Positions 1 through 7,886 of a stretch of 64,000 bases of DNA are shown piece by piece (positions within the stretch are counted from its first letter, which is position 1; every line of letters starts with the position of its first letter). The translations under genes were made by a program, and so were the position numbers. The DNA comes from Bordetella parapertussis. Its GTDB lineage: Bacteria > Pseudomonadota > Gammaproteobacteria > Burkholderiales > Casimicrobiaceae. Under the pieces are notes generated by a model, which saw only the letters and a list, made by a program, of their open reading frames with translations, made no database searches and was not told where the DNA came from. Where the stretch lies: positions 1-64,000 of the forward strand of contig CALQLA020000011.1 of NCBI GenBank assembly GCA_943331295.2, given 5' to 3'.

Positions 1-154
1 GGACAGCCCCCTTGGCGCTGTCGCGCCTTCCCCCCGTGGGGGAGCGATTCGCGCTTGGGGCGGCCCGGCGCGCTCAGGGACGGCCCCCTTGGCGCTGTCG
101 CGCCGTCCCCCCGAGGGGGAGCGATTCGCGCTTGGGGCGGCCCGGCGCGCTCAT
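1..154 (-). repeat. 77-bp tandem repeat, two copies, at the 3' end of the DUF4392 gene
   Basis: Two head-to-tail copies of a 77-bp unit lie at 1-77 and 78-154, and further copies may lie beyond the window edge. On the minus strand each copy begins TGAGCGCGCCGGGCCGCCCC, and the TGA of the second copy is the stop codon of the neighbouring gene. The tail holds long C and G runs able to pair. From the ATG at 154 the unit reads as a 26-codon frame (MSAPGRPKRE at its start) that ends in the TGA opening the next copy. The same 27-bp head recurs at 18.57 kb in the opposite orientation. Confidence 0.9.
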
Positions 155-1182
155 GGTTTTCGCCAGGAGTTCTGGTAGTCGTTGACGTTGGCGGCCTCGC
201 GCCGGCTCAGTACGACCACCGAGCGCAGCAGGTCCACCAGCGCCGCGTTGGCGACGGCGTCGGTGCCGTCGACCCAGTTGCGCAACTGGCCGCCCACGGG
301 ATCGATCGCGCCGGCGCGCACGCAGGCATCGATCAGCCGGATTTCCTCGGCGCCGTTGTGGAAGAAGTCCTCGTTGCCGAGCATCGCCGCGAGGCAGGCG
401 GCGACGCCGTAGGCGCCCCAGTTGGAGATGTTGGCGATCACGGCGACGTCGGCGGCGAGCTTCGCCGCGATCACGTCGCCCAGCGGGATGTGGGCGCGCA
501 CCTCGTCGGCGACCACGCCCAGCCCGAGCTCGTTGCCGAGGTCGCCGATGCCGATGGTCGGGATCCCGCGCTGCTGCGCAAGTGCGAACAGCACGTCGGT
601 CTTGGCGGTGAACGACGAGATCTCGAAGCCGCCGCCCCCGTGGTACTCGCCGTCGGCGCCGGCGCCCGGCCGCTCGATGGCAACCACCGCCTTCGGCTTG
701 AGTTCGTCGAGGAGGGCGCGCGCGGCGGCCTCCGCCTGGCTCGCGTCGACGGGGAAACCGGCGAAGCCGCAGCGGTTGCGCCCGCGGCGCAATTCGGCGA
801 TCGGTGCGGGGATGAGTCCGGCGGTGGCGAAGCAGGCTTCGAGGCACGGCAGGCACGCGGCCTCCGATACGGTGACCGGAATCCCGCCCAGGCCCAGCGC
901 GATCGCGCGCCCCAGCACCGCGGTGCCGATCGGGCCGTCGGTCTCGGGCCGGCCGTAGTCGCGCATGATGAAGCCGCTGATCATCAGCACGGTGTCGCCG
1001 GGCGTCACGTTCCCGGCGAGAATCCGCGCGGCGGCGAGCGTCAGCGGCGCGCCGGCTTTCGCCCGCGACGCGGCGTACAAGGTGCCGAGCGGAATGCCCT
1101 TGAGGATCGTCCAGTTCGAGATCGGCGCGACGATCAGGTGATCCATCGCCTCGGCGATGCGCTCGATCGACAGGGCGCTCAT
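151..1182 (-). CDS. D-glutamate cyclase-like (DUF4392 family) protein
   Basis: A 343-residue protein resembling the DUF4392 / D-glutamate cyclase C-terminal family, whose characterised member converts D-glutamate to 5-oxo-D-proline. Visible family marks are the GDLGNELGLG segment in the middle, a glycine cluster (HGGGGFE) just before it, and a cysteine pair (CLPC) near residue 110. No signal peptide is seen, so it is probably cytosolic. The ATG at 1182 overlaps the stop of the upstream UbiD-family gene by 4 bp (ATGA), implying coupled translation and one transcript. The stop codon is donated by the tandem repeat. Family assignment is fairly firm; the substrate here is unknown and need not be D-glutamate. 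Confidence 0.75.
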   Translation of the reverse strand: MSALSIERIAEAMDHLIVAPISNWTILKGIPLGTLYAASRAKAGAPLTLAAARILAGNVTPGDTVLMISGFIMRDYGRPETDGPIGTAVLGRAIALGLGGIPVTVSEAACLPCLEACFATAGLIPAPIAELRRGRNRCGFAGFPVDASQAEAAARALLDELKPKAVVAIERPGAGADGEYHGGGGFEISSFTAKTDVLFALAQQRGIPTIGIGDLGNELGLGVVADEVRAHIPLGDVIAAKLAADVAVIANISNWGAYGVAACLAAMLGNEDFFHNGAEEIRLIDACVRAGAIDPVGGQLRNWVDGTDAVANAALVDLLRSVVVLSRREAANVNDYQNSWRKP

Positions 1183-2534
1183 GACGCCGATCCGGGGCCG
1201 GGCGCGTCGACGTAGTCGTCCAGCCGGACCGCCGCCTCGCCCGGGAACACGCGGCGGGCGAACAGCGCGGACTTGTCGAGCGGGACGGTGGCGTCGATGC
1301 CGACCTTGCCGCGGTGGATGTCGCGGACGTCCTCGCGCGTGTAACTCGGGATCCGCGGCACCTGGTAGATGCCGGTGTCGGGCGTGCAGCGGGTCTGGAT
1401 CGCCCACAGCACGTCCGCGGCGTCGAACGGGTCGACGTCGGTGTCGACGACGACGACCACCTTGGTCCACGAGTACGCGGCCATCGCGGCGAGCAGCGCG
1501 TTCTTCGGCTGGTCCTCGTTGGTCTTCGCGATCGCCATCACGCAGCCGAACACGTAGCCCGGCGTGGCGATGTCCTTGATGTGCGGGACGAACGTCGAGA
1601 CCTTCTTGTAGATCTCCGCCTGGATCGGCACGCCGACGAGGTTCAAGTCCTCGGTGCCGCCAGCGACGATCGCGTGATAGATGGCGTCGGCCCGGCGAGT
1701 GATCGCGGTGACGCGGAACACGTGGTTCTTCATGACGGGGACGTAGGCGTCGGTGAACTCGCCGAACGGCCCTTCGTCCTCGCGGGTGCCGGCGATCACC
1801 TCGCCCTCGATCACCATCTCCGCGTCGGCGGGAACGTCGACGGGGATGGTCTTGCAGCGCACCACCTTCAGCGGGGCGCTTTGCCACGCGCCGGCCACTT
1901 CCAGTTCGTCGACCTCGTACGGCACCTTCGAGGCGGCCGAGAGCATCAGCCCGGGCGGCGCGCCGATCACGATTGCGCAGGGCAGGTTCTTCCCGAGCGC
2001 CTCGGCCTCCGCGTGATAGCGGCCGAGGTGTTGCGGCGGCATCATCCGCACGCGCAGCTTGTCCCCGCCAGCCAGTTCGCAGCGATTCCACGACGCGTTG
2101 TAGACGCCCGTCACCGGATGCGGCGCGATCAGCACGCCGGCGGTGATATAGGCGCCGCCGTCGAGTTCGGCATAGACGATCTGCGGTATGTCGCGGGCGA
2201 CGTCGATGTCGCCGGTCTGCACGACTTCCTGCACCGGCGCCCGCGCGACGCGCTCGACGGGGAGCCGCTGGCCTTCGCGCGCGACCAGCGTGCGCAGAAG
2301 GTCCGCCTCGGCGAGCCCGAGCGCGGCGGCGATCGCGCGGCGGTGCCCGAACAGGTTGGTCGCGACCGGCATGTCCGTCCCGCGGACGTGGCGGAACAGC
2401 AGCGCCCTGTTCGGCCCTTTCTGCATCCGTCGCAGCACCGCCGTCAACTCGTGCTTCGGATCGACCGCGCGCGAAACGGACGCAAGGTCGCCGCGTGCCG
2501 AGAGCCAGTCGAGCAATTCGCGAAACGTCTGCAT
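1179..2534 (-). CDS. UbiD-family (prenylated-FMN-dependent) decarboxylase
   Basis: A 451-residue protein of the UbiD family, enzymes that reversibly decarboxylate aromatic or unsaturated acids with prenylated FMN made by UbiX. Characteristic segments are EGEVIAG (about 243-249) followed by EGPFGEFTDAY (about 254-264), which carries the conserved acidic residues, and an Arg-rich prFMN/metal-binding stretch around 159-175 (RVRMMPPQHLGRYH). Length matches the smaller UbiD-like decarboxylases. It leads a two-gene operon with the DUF4392 gene and is divergent from an IclR regulator 145 bp away, so a catabolic role is likelier than ubiquinone synthesis. No ubiX is in the window. The substrate cannot be read from sequence. 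Confidence 0.85.
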   Translation of the reverse strand: MQTFRELLDWLSARGDLASVSRAVDPKHELTAVLRRMQKGPNRALLFRHVRGTDMPVATNLFGHRRAIAAALGLAEADLLRTLVAREGQRLPVERVARAPVQEVVQTGDIDVARDIPQIVYAELDGGAYITAGVLIAPHPVTGVYNASWNRCELAGGDKLRVRMMPPQHLGRYHAEAEALGKNLPCAIVIGAPPGLMLSAASKVPYEVDELEVAGAWQSAPLKVVRCKTIPVDVPADAEMVIEGEVIAGTREDEGPFGEFTDAYVPVMKNHVFRVTAITRRADAIYHAIVAGGTEDLNLVGVPIQAEIYKKVSTFVPHIKDIATPGYVFGCVMAIAKTNEDQPKNALLAAMAAYSWTKVVVVVDTDVDPFDAADVLWAIQTRCTPDTGIYQVPRIPSYTREDVRDIHRGKVGIDATVPLDKSALFARRVFPGEAAVRLDDYVDAPGPGSAS

Positions 2535-2555
2535 GGGCTGGGCTCCAATGGGCGG

Positions 2556-2597
2556 TTGTGCCGTAGGTGTTGCGCATAGACCAACACCGTTGCACAA
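2556..2597. promoter_or_regulatory. Nested inverted repeat, candidate IclR operator
   Basis: Between the divergent UbiD-family and IclR genes lie two nearly concentric dyads. The inner arms are GTGTTG (2567-2572) and CAACAC (2582-2587) with a 9-bp spacer. The outer arms are TTGTGC (2556-2561) and GCACAA (2592-2597). The dyad centres are within 1 bp of each other. IclR-family regulators bind pseudo-palindromes in such intergenic spaces, so this is a plausible site for both autoregulation and control of the decarboxylase operon. Binding is inferred, not shown. Confidence 0.55.
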
Positions 2598-2679
2598 TTC
2601 TCGCTTGCGCTGTCCGTGGATGTCAACCCGCGAAGGCGGGCCGCCGGCGATGGCGACGGGCGGCACGGGGAGGTGGAGC

Positions 2680-3534
2680 GTGGGAGTGCGGAAAGTTGGG
2701 GCCGAGCCGGCGCGGCAGCCGCCGGCGCGTGCCGCGGCAGCGCCGGCGCGCGCGCCGACCGTCGTCGCTGTGCGGCACGCGATCGACATCCTGCGCGGCT
2801 TCTCGGCCGAGGCGCCGCAGCAGGGCATCAGCGAGATCGCGCGCCGGATCGGCCTGCACAAGAGCTCGGTGTCGCGGCTGGTGGCCACCCTCGAGCAGGA
2901 CCACCTGCTGGAACGCGATCCGGATACGCAGCGCGTGCGCCTCGGGGTCGGCCTGATCAGCCTTGCGGCGCCGCTGCTTTCGAACGTCAAGGTCGCCGAA
3001 GCCGCGCGTTCCTATCTCGCCGAACTCGCGCAGCGTTCGGGCGAGACGATCAGCTTCAGCATCTGGGACGGCGCCGGCGCGGTGAGCATCGAGCAGGCGC
3101 TGGGCGGCAACGCGATCGCGCACTACGCGCCGCCGGGCAGCCGCAATCCGGCGCACTGCACGGCGTCGGGCAAGCTGCTGCTCGCCTTCGCGCCGCCGGA
3201 GGAGATCGAGCGCACGCTCGCCCGGAACCTCGAGCGCCACACCCCGCGGACCGTCTGCGATCCTGCGAAATTGCGGTCGGAGGTCGTGACGATCCTCGCC
3301 CGCGGCTATGCGCTCAATGCGGGCGAGTTTGCGCCCGACGTCGGTGCGGTCGCCGCGGTGGTGCGCAACGTCGACCGCAGCGTCGTCGGCGCGATCACCG
3401 CCACCGTGCCGATGTACCGCTTCGAGGCGGCCCGCCGTAACGAGCTGACCGATCTCGTGCGCGACACCGCGGCGCGGCTGTCGAAGCGCCTCGGCTACGT
3501 CGGCCCGGAGGACGCGCCGCGTAGCCCGGGTTGA
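2680..3534 (+). CDS. IclR-family transcriptional regulator
   Basis: About 284 residues. After a disordered Pro/Ala-rich N-terminus comes a winged helix-turn-helix (ISEIARRIGLHKSSVSRLVATLE, quoted only as ISEIARRIGL...SSVSRLV) typical of IclR, followed by the effector-binding domain with the HCTASGKLLLAF signature. Start choice is uncertain: the GTG at 2680 has a good GGGGAGG ribosome site 6 bp upstream, but in-frame ATGs at 2620 and 2650 are alternatives. Divergent orientation points to local control of the UbiD/DUF4392 operon. The last codons (PRSPG, stop) lie inside a REP-like palindrome, so the repeat appears to have replaced or trimmed the original C-terminus. Confidence 0.9.
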   Translation: MGVRKVGAEPARQPPARAAAAPARAPTVVAVRHAIDILRGFSAEAPQQGISEIARRIGLHKSSVSRLVATLEQDHLLERDPDTQRVRLGVGLISLAAPLLSNVKVAEAARSYLAELAQRSGETISFSIWDGAGAVSIEQALGGNAIAHYAPPGSRNPAHCTASGKLLLAFAPPEEIERTLARNLERHTPRTVCDPAKLRSEVVTILARGYALNAGEFAPDVGAVAAVVRNVDRSVVGAITATVPMYRFEAARRNELTDLVRDTAARLSKRLGYVGPEDAPRSPG

Positions 3535-3557
3535 GCGCAAGCGCAACCCGGGCTGGC
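3521..3557 (+). repeat. REP-like palindrome, overlapping the end of the IclR gene
   Basis: The segment starts GTAGCCCGGGTTGAGCGC and folds on itself, with AGCCCGGGTTG (3523-3533) pairing with CAACCCGGGCT (3544-3554). It supplies the final codons and TGA of the IclR gene. Related copies occur at 3596, 10373, 21093, 63665 and 63718. Confidence 0.85.
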
Positions 3558-3595
3558 GCAGCAGTCGCCACCGGCCTTGCGCCTGTACGCATCCC

Positions 3596-3627
3596 CCCGG
3601 GTTTCGCTTGCGCTCAACGCGGGCTAC
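3596..3627 (-). repeat. REP-like palindrome, inverted partner
   Basis: CCCGGGTTTCGCTTGCGCTC followed by AACGCGGGCTAC is the inverted form of the repeat at 3521, with one mismatch in the outer arm. The two copies form an inverted pair about 40 bp apart, downstream of both the IclR gene and the convergent HAD gene. It could act as a bidirectional transcript end. Confidence 0.8.
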
Positions 3628-3650
3628 GGGGCTGTGCTACGCGCCTTCGC

Positions 3651-4262
3651 TCACGCGTCGATGCCGAGCCCGCGCAGCGTGCGCCGCGCGTCGTCGAGGC
3701 CGACCACGCGCCGGGCGACCATTCCCATCCCGGTCGCCGCCGCGACATTGAGCGCGTTGTCGTCGATGAACAGCACGCGCGCCGCGGGCACGTCGAGCGC
3801 GGCGAGGACGTGCGCGAAATACTCGGCGTCGGGCTTCAGCATGCCGACCTCGTGCGACGGGAAGTTGTGGTGGAAGTGCGAATCGAGCGACCACTCGCGC
3901 CGGAAGCGCTCCCAGTGCAGCTCGTTGGTGTTGGACACGCTCGCCAGCCGGTAGTGCGGAGAAAGCCGTGCCAGCAGCGCGGTGGCCCCGGGAAAGAGCG
4001 CGCGCGGCCAGCCCGCGAACGCGGCGAGGAACGTTTCCGCATCCACCGGCAGGTCGAACTCGCCGATCATCTCCGCGGCGAATTCCGCGCGCGTGGCGCG
4101 GCCGGTCTCGTAGCGGCGCACCGCCCCGGAGCGCAGCCAGCGATGCCAGAAGGCGGTGGCGTCGCCGTCGTCGCGGCTCCACGCCATCATCTGCGGCACG
4201 CCTGCGAGCTCGATCAGCACCCCGCCCAGGTCGAACAGCACCACGTCGAAATTTCCGCTCAT
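3651..4262 (-). CDS. HAD-superfamily hydrolase (YihX-like)
   Basis: A 203-residue haloacid dehalogenase-type phosphatase of subfamily IA. Motif I is FDLGGVL (about 10-16) with Asp11 as nucleophile, motif II is SVSNTNE (about 108), motif III is the Lys in GMLKPDAEYF, and motif IV is FIDDNALNV. The second acidic residue of motif I is Gly, as in YihX-like members that have DxG there. Small sugar phosphates are usual substrates, but specificity cannot be read here. It begins 19 bp after the AEC transporter gene and is probably cotranscribed with it. Confidence 0.85.
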   Translation of the reverse strand: MSGNFDVVLFDLGGVLIELAGVPQMMAWSRDDGDATAFWHRWLRSGAVRRYETGRATRAEFAAEMIGEFDLPVDAETFLAAFAGWPRALFPGATALLARLSPHYRLASVSNTNELHWERFRREWSLDSHFHHNFPSHEVGMLKPDAEYFAHVLAALDVPAARVLFIDDNALNVAAATGMGMVARRVVGLDDARRTLRGLGIDA

Positions 4263-4281
4263 TGCACCGCCTTCGCGCTCA

Positions 4282-5157
4282 TTACCGCAGCGCCAGCGCG
4301 ACGCCGAGCGGCACGAACAGCACCGACAGCAGGTTGCCGATCAGCACGATCGACGCGACCTTGCCGGGTTCCTGCCCCAGTTGCTCGGCGACCATGAAGT
4401 TGAGCACCGCGGGCGGCAGGCAGCCGAACAGGATCAGTTGCCCCTGCTGCACGTGATCGAGGCCCAGCAGGGGCGAGAGCAGCATCGCGAGCGCGATGCC
4501 CGTGATGGGGCAGGCGGCGCCCGCGACCAGTCCTACCCGCCAGCTCGACCACGAGGTCTGCGCGAGCCGCGCGCCGAGCGAGATCAGCATCAGCGGGATC
4601 ATCGCGTCGCCGGTGATCCTGATCGCCAGCGCCAGCGTGTCGGGCAGCGGCGGATGGATCACCGCGAACGCGAACCCGGCCGCGGTCGCGATCACCATCG
4701 GGTGCCGCAGCAGGCGCCCGAACGGCGCGCGGCGGTCGATGATCCAGACGCCCAGCGTGAACTGCAGCAGGTTCGAGATCGTGAACAGCGCCACCATCGC
4801 CGAGAAGCCCGCCTGCCCGTAGGCCAGCACCGCGAGCGGCAGCCCCATGTTGCCGCAGTTGTTGAACATGACCGTCGGCACCAGCGTGCGCCGGTCCTCG
4901 CGCAGCAGCCGCGCGAGCGGCCAGGCGAGGAGCCCGGAGCCCAGCACCACGCCGACGCTGCCCAGCATCAGCAGCCGGTTCGCCGCGAGGTCGAAGTCCT
5001 TGCCGGAGAGCGCCGTGAAGATCAGCGCCGGCGCGAGCACGTTGATGTTGAGCCGGTTGACCCACGTCATGTCCGGCCGCGCCCGCCGGGCGAACGCCCA
5101 GCCGAGCGCGATGATCAGGAAGACCGGCACGATGATGCCGAGGAGGCGCTCCAGCAT
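4282..5157 (-). CDS. AEC-family (auxin efflux carrier-like) transporter
   Basis: A 291-residue polytopic inner-membrane protein with about ten hydrophobic segments in the two-by-five arrangement of the AEC family. The FNNCGNMGLPLAVLA stretch near residue 105 matches the conserved Asn/Gly motif where the broken helices cross, and a second PPAVLNFM motif lies in the C-terminal half. Bacterial AEC proteins carry organic acids such as malate or malonate; substrate here is unknown. The ATG at 5157 removes the upstream hslU-overlapping extension of the open frame. It lies 68 bp downstream of hslU and just before the HAD gene, on the same strand. Confidence 0.88.
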   Translation of the reverse strand: MLERLLGIIVPVFLIIALGWAFARRARPDMTWVNRLNINVLAPALIFTALSGKDFDLAANRLLMLGSVGVVLGSGLLAWPLARLLREDRRTLVPTVMFNNCGNMGLPLAVLAYGQAGFSAMVALFTISNLLQFTLGVWIIDRRAPFGRLLRHPMVIATAAGFAFAVIHPPLPDTLALAIRITGDAMIPLMLISLGARLAQTSWSSWRVGLVAGAACPITGIALAMLLSPLLGLDHVQQGQLILFGCLPPAVLNFMVAEQLGQEPGKVASIVLIGNLLSVLFVPLGVALALR

Positions 5158-5225
5158 CGTGTTCCGTGGCGTCGGTGTCGGGTGCGGCGGGTTCCGGGCG
5201 GCGGACGCATGGCCCGGCGCGGAGG

Positions 5226-6554
5226 CTACAGGATGTAGCGCGCGAGGTTGTCGTTGCCGGCGATGCCGGCGAGCTTCGCGTCGACGTAGGCGGCGTCGAT
5301 GGTGATCGTCTCGCCCTCGAACTTGGTCGCCCGGTACGAGACTTCCTCGAGCAGTCGCTCCATCACCGTGTAGAGGCGGCGCGCGCCGATGTTCTCCTGC
5401 CGCTCGTTGACGGCGAACGCGATCTCGGCCAGGCGGCGGATGCCCTCCGGCGTGTAGTCGAGGTGGACGCCCTCGGTGGCGAGCAGCGCTTCGTACTGGC
5501 GGACGAGGCAGGCGTCGGTGGCGGTGAGGATCTGCTCGAAGTCGGCGACGGACAGGCTGGAGAGCTCGACGCGGATCGGGAAGCGCCCCTGCATTTCCGG
5601 GATCAGGTCCGACGGCTTCGACAGGTGGAACGCGCCCGAGGCGATGAACAGGATATGGTCGGTGCGGACCATCCCGTACTTGGTCGACACCGTGGTGCCC
5701 TCGACCAGCGGCAGCAGGTCGCGCTGCACGCCCTGGCGCGAGACGTCGGCGCCGTGCATCTCCGACCGGCTGGCGATCTTGTCGATCTCGTCGAGGAAAA
5801 CGATGCCGTTCTGCTCGACGCTGGCGAGGGCGCGCGCCTTGATGTCGTCCTCCGACAGCAGCTTCGCGGCTTCCTCGTCGGTCAGCGCCTTCATTGCGTC
5901 GCGGATGCGCATCTTCGTGACCTTGCGCCGCGACCCACCGAGCTGCTGGAACATCCCCTGCAGCTGGCTCGTGAGGTCCTCCATGCCGGGCGGCGCCATG
6001 ATCTCCATCTGCGGCTGCAGGAGCGAGACCTCGAGCTCGATCTCGCGGTCGTCGAGCTTGCCCTCGCGCAGCTGCTTGCGGAATTTCTGCCGCGCCGCGG
6101 AATCGGTCGGCTGCATGTCGTGGAAGTTGACCTCGCGCGCCGGCGGCAGCAGCACGTCGAGGATGCGCTCCTCGGCGGCGTCGGCGGCGCGGTCCCTGAC
6201 CTTGCGCGACTCGGCCTCGCGCGTTTCCTTGATCGCCACGTCGAACAGGTCGCGGATGATGGTGTCGACGTCGCGGCCGACGTAGCCCACCTCCGTGAAC
6301 TTGGTGGCCTCGACCTTGATGAACGGCGCGTCGGCCAGCCGCGCGAGCCGGCGCGCGATTTCCGTCTTGCCCACGCCGGTGGGCCCGATCATCAGGATGT
6401 TCTTCGGCGTGATCTCGTGGCGCAGCGGCTCCGCCACCTGCTGGCGGCGCCAGCGGTTGCGCAGCGCGATCGCGACGGCGCGCTTGGCCGCGTCCTGCCC
6501 GACGATGTGCTTGTCGAGTTCGGATACGATTTCGGACGGGGTCATCTTCGACAT
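5226..6554 (-). CDS. hslU: HslU, ATPase subunit of the HslUV protease
   Basis: A 442-residue AAA+ unfoldase that feeds proteins into the HslV peptidase. It shows Walker A GPTGVGKT (57-64), the GYVG pore loop (90-93), Walker B VFLDEID, the variable I-domain in between, and the C-terminal LARYIL tail that docks in HslV. The ATG at 6554 ([10 protein letters not shown]) gives the usual family length and alignment. hslU normally follows hslV directly, but here hslV is about 8 kb away on the plus strand. The minus-strand sequence TACAAT at 6611-6606 is a possible -10 element; I see no convincing -35. Confidence 0.97.
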   Translation of the reverse strand: MSKMTPSEIVSELDKHIVGQDAAKRAVAIALRNRWRRQQVAEPLRHEITPKNILMIGPTGVGKTEIARRLARLADAPFIKVEATKFTEVGYVGRDVDTIIRDLFDVAIKETREAESRKVRDRAADAAEERILDVLLPPAREVNFHDMQPTDSAARQKFRKQLREGKLDDREIELEVSLLQPQMEIMAPPGMEDLTSQLQGMFQQLGGSRRKVTKMRIRDAMKALTDEEAAKLLSEDDIKARALASVEQNGIVFLDEIDKIASRSEMHGADVSRQGVQRDLLPLVEGTTVSTKYGMVRTDHILFIASGAFHLSKPSDLIPEMQGRFPIRVELSSLSVADFEQILTATDACLVRQYEALLATEGVHLDYTPEGIRRLAEIAFAVNERQENIGARRLYTVMERLLEEVSYRATKFEGETITIDAAYVDAKLAGIAGNDNLARYIL

Positions 6555-6798
6555 GGCGGCAGGGCGGCGTGGGGGCGGCACGGCCGCCCCGGATGACGGG
6601 AGCCAATTGTACCGCGTGTACCGCGAACCGCCGCCGCGCCCGACGCCGCCGCGCGGGCCGCGGCCCCCTCCGGCCGCGGGGCGCCGCGCTGCCCGGCGCG
6701 GGAATTCTCGCCTTCGCGGGGGCCTTCGCTTATCATTCGCGGCTGACGGCAGTACGCGAACAGCATGCGGGCGGCGCCCCGACGGTCACGGAGGCAGG

Positions 6799-7308
6799 AT
6801 GAAGCAACTCTTTGCAATTGCGGCAGCGGGCCTGGCGATCGGCGGCTGCGCGACGATGGCGCCCGGGCCGACGGCCAACGCGACGCTCGAGCCGACCAAG
6901 GGCAACACCGCCGCCGGAACCGTCACCTTCGCCCAGAAGGGCGACAAGGTGCTCGTCACCGCCAGCGTCACCGGCCTCGCCCCCGGCAGCCACGGCTTCC
7001 ACATCCACGAGAAGGGCGACTGCAGCTCCGGCGACGGCATGAGCGCGGGCGGCCACTTCAACCCGCATGCGAAGCAGCACGCGGCGCCGTCGACCCCGGA
7101 CCGGCATGCGGGCGACATGCCGATGCTCGTCGCCGACGCGTCGGGCAAGGCCGAACTCGTGGTCGAGCTCGACGTCATCACGATCGGCGGCGCCTCCGAC
7201 ATCGTCGGGCGGGGCCTGATCGTGCACAAGGATCCCGACGACTTCAGGACGCAGCCCACCGGCAATTCGGGAGCGCGGGTTGCCTGTGCCGTCATCCGCA
7301 AGACCTGA
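6799..7308 (+). CDS. sodC: Cu/Zn superoxide dismutase, lipoprotein type
   Basis: A 169-residue periplasmic Cu/Zn superoxide dismutase that turns superoxide into peroxide and oxygen. A short signal peptide ends in the lipobox IGGC with Cys17 as lipidation site. Metal ligands are visible as HGFHIHE (His68, His70), HFNPH (His86 and His90), a downstream His near 103 and the DMPM aspartate near 106; Cys75 and a late Cys in VACAVI would form the structural disulfide. Start at ATG 6799 follows a GGAGGCAGG ribosome site. It overlaps a degenerate paralogue immediately downstream. Confidence 0.96.
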   Translation: MKQLFAIAAAGLAIGGCATMAPGPTANATLEPTKGNTAAGTVTFAQKGDKVLVTASVTGLAPGSHGFHIHEKGDCSSGDGMSAGGHFNPHAKQHAAPSTPDRHAGDMPMLVADASGKAELVVELDVITIGGASDIVGRGLIVHKDPDDFRTQPTGNSGARVACAVIRKT

Positions 7309-7870
7309 CCGGGACGCGCCGCGGTCGCGGCGCGCTTCCTGCCGGCGGTGGCTCGCAGCCGCGGCGGCGCTGCTGCCGGTGGCGCTCGCCGGCTGCCAGA
7401 CCGTCAAGGACACCGGCGCGGAGATCTTCTCGGGCGGCAACAGCCTCGAGGCCGTGATGGTGGCAAGCGGCGGCAGCGCGGCGACCGGCTCCGTGATCCT
7501 CGGCCCCACCCGCAGCGGCATCGCGATGCGGATCGGCATCAACGGCCTGCCGCTGGGACAGTACCGCGCCTTCATCCACACCACCGGCAACTGCTCGTCG
7601 GCCAATGCCTTCTCGGCCGGCCCGCCGTGGGTTCCGCCCGGCGCGTCGCCCACGTTCCTGGCCGACATTCCCAGCGGGTGGCCCACGGGCGACGGCCCGC
7701 TGGTGATGGTGGTGCGCCTGCCGGGCGTCACCCTCGAGGGGCCGGACGGCGTGTCGGGCCGCTCCGTCGTCCTCCACGCCCGCGGCATGGGCCCGCTCGA
7801 CGCCCAGCCGGGCGTCCCGAACAATCGCGTCGCCTGCGGCGTCATCGGCCCCGTGCGTTCGCTCTTCTGA
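7280..7870 (+). CDS. SodC-like lipoprotein lacking the metal site
   Basis: A 196-residue lipoprotein (signal peptide with lipobox LAGC, Cys39) that aligns along its length with SodC: it keeps the Gly-rich strands, a Cys at about 105 and the C-terminal [10 protein letters not shown]. The copper and zinc ligands are gone: the HGFHIHE motif is RAFIHTT and the HFNPH motif is GPPWVPPG. It is therefore unlikely to be a superoxide dismutase; a CHRD-like or binding role is possible. The start is uncertain (TTG 7280 or GTG 7286), and both overlap the end of sodC, suggesting tandem duplication and coupled translation. Confidence 0.7.
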   Translation: MPVPSSARPDRDAPRSRRASCRRWLAAAAALLPVALAGCQTVKDTGAEIFSGGNSLEAVMVASGGSAATGSVILGPTRSGIAMRIGINGLPLGQYRAFIHTTGNCSSANAFSAGPPWVPPGASPTFLADIPSGWPTGDGPLVMVVRLPGVTLEGPDGVSGRSVVLHARGMGPLDAQPGVPNNRVACGVIGPVRSLF

Positions 7871-7886
7871 TCAATCGAGGCACAAG

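Noticed and set aside
5166-6596. A 476-codon open frame antisense to hslU
   Set aside because: The minus strand encodes a full-length, unmistakable HslU; the antisense translation is low-complexity and Arg/Asp/Val-rich with no domain.
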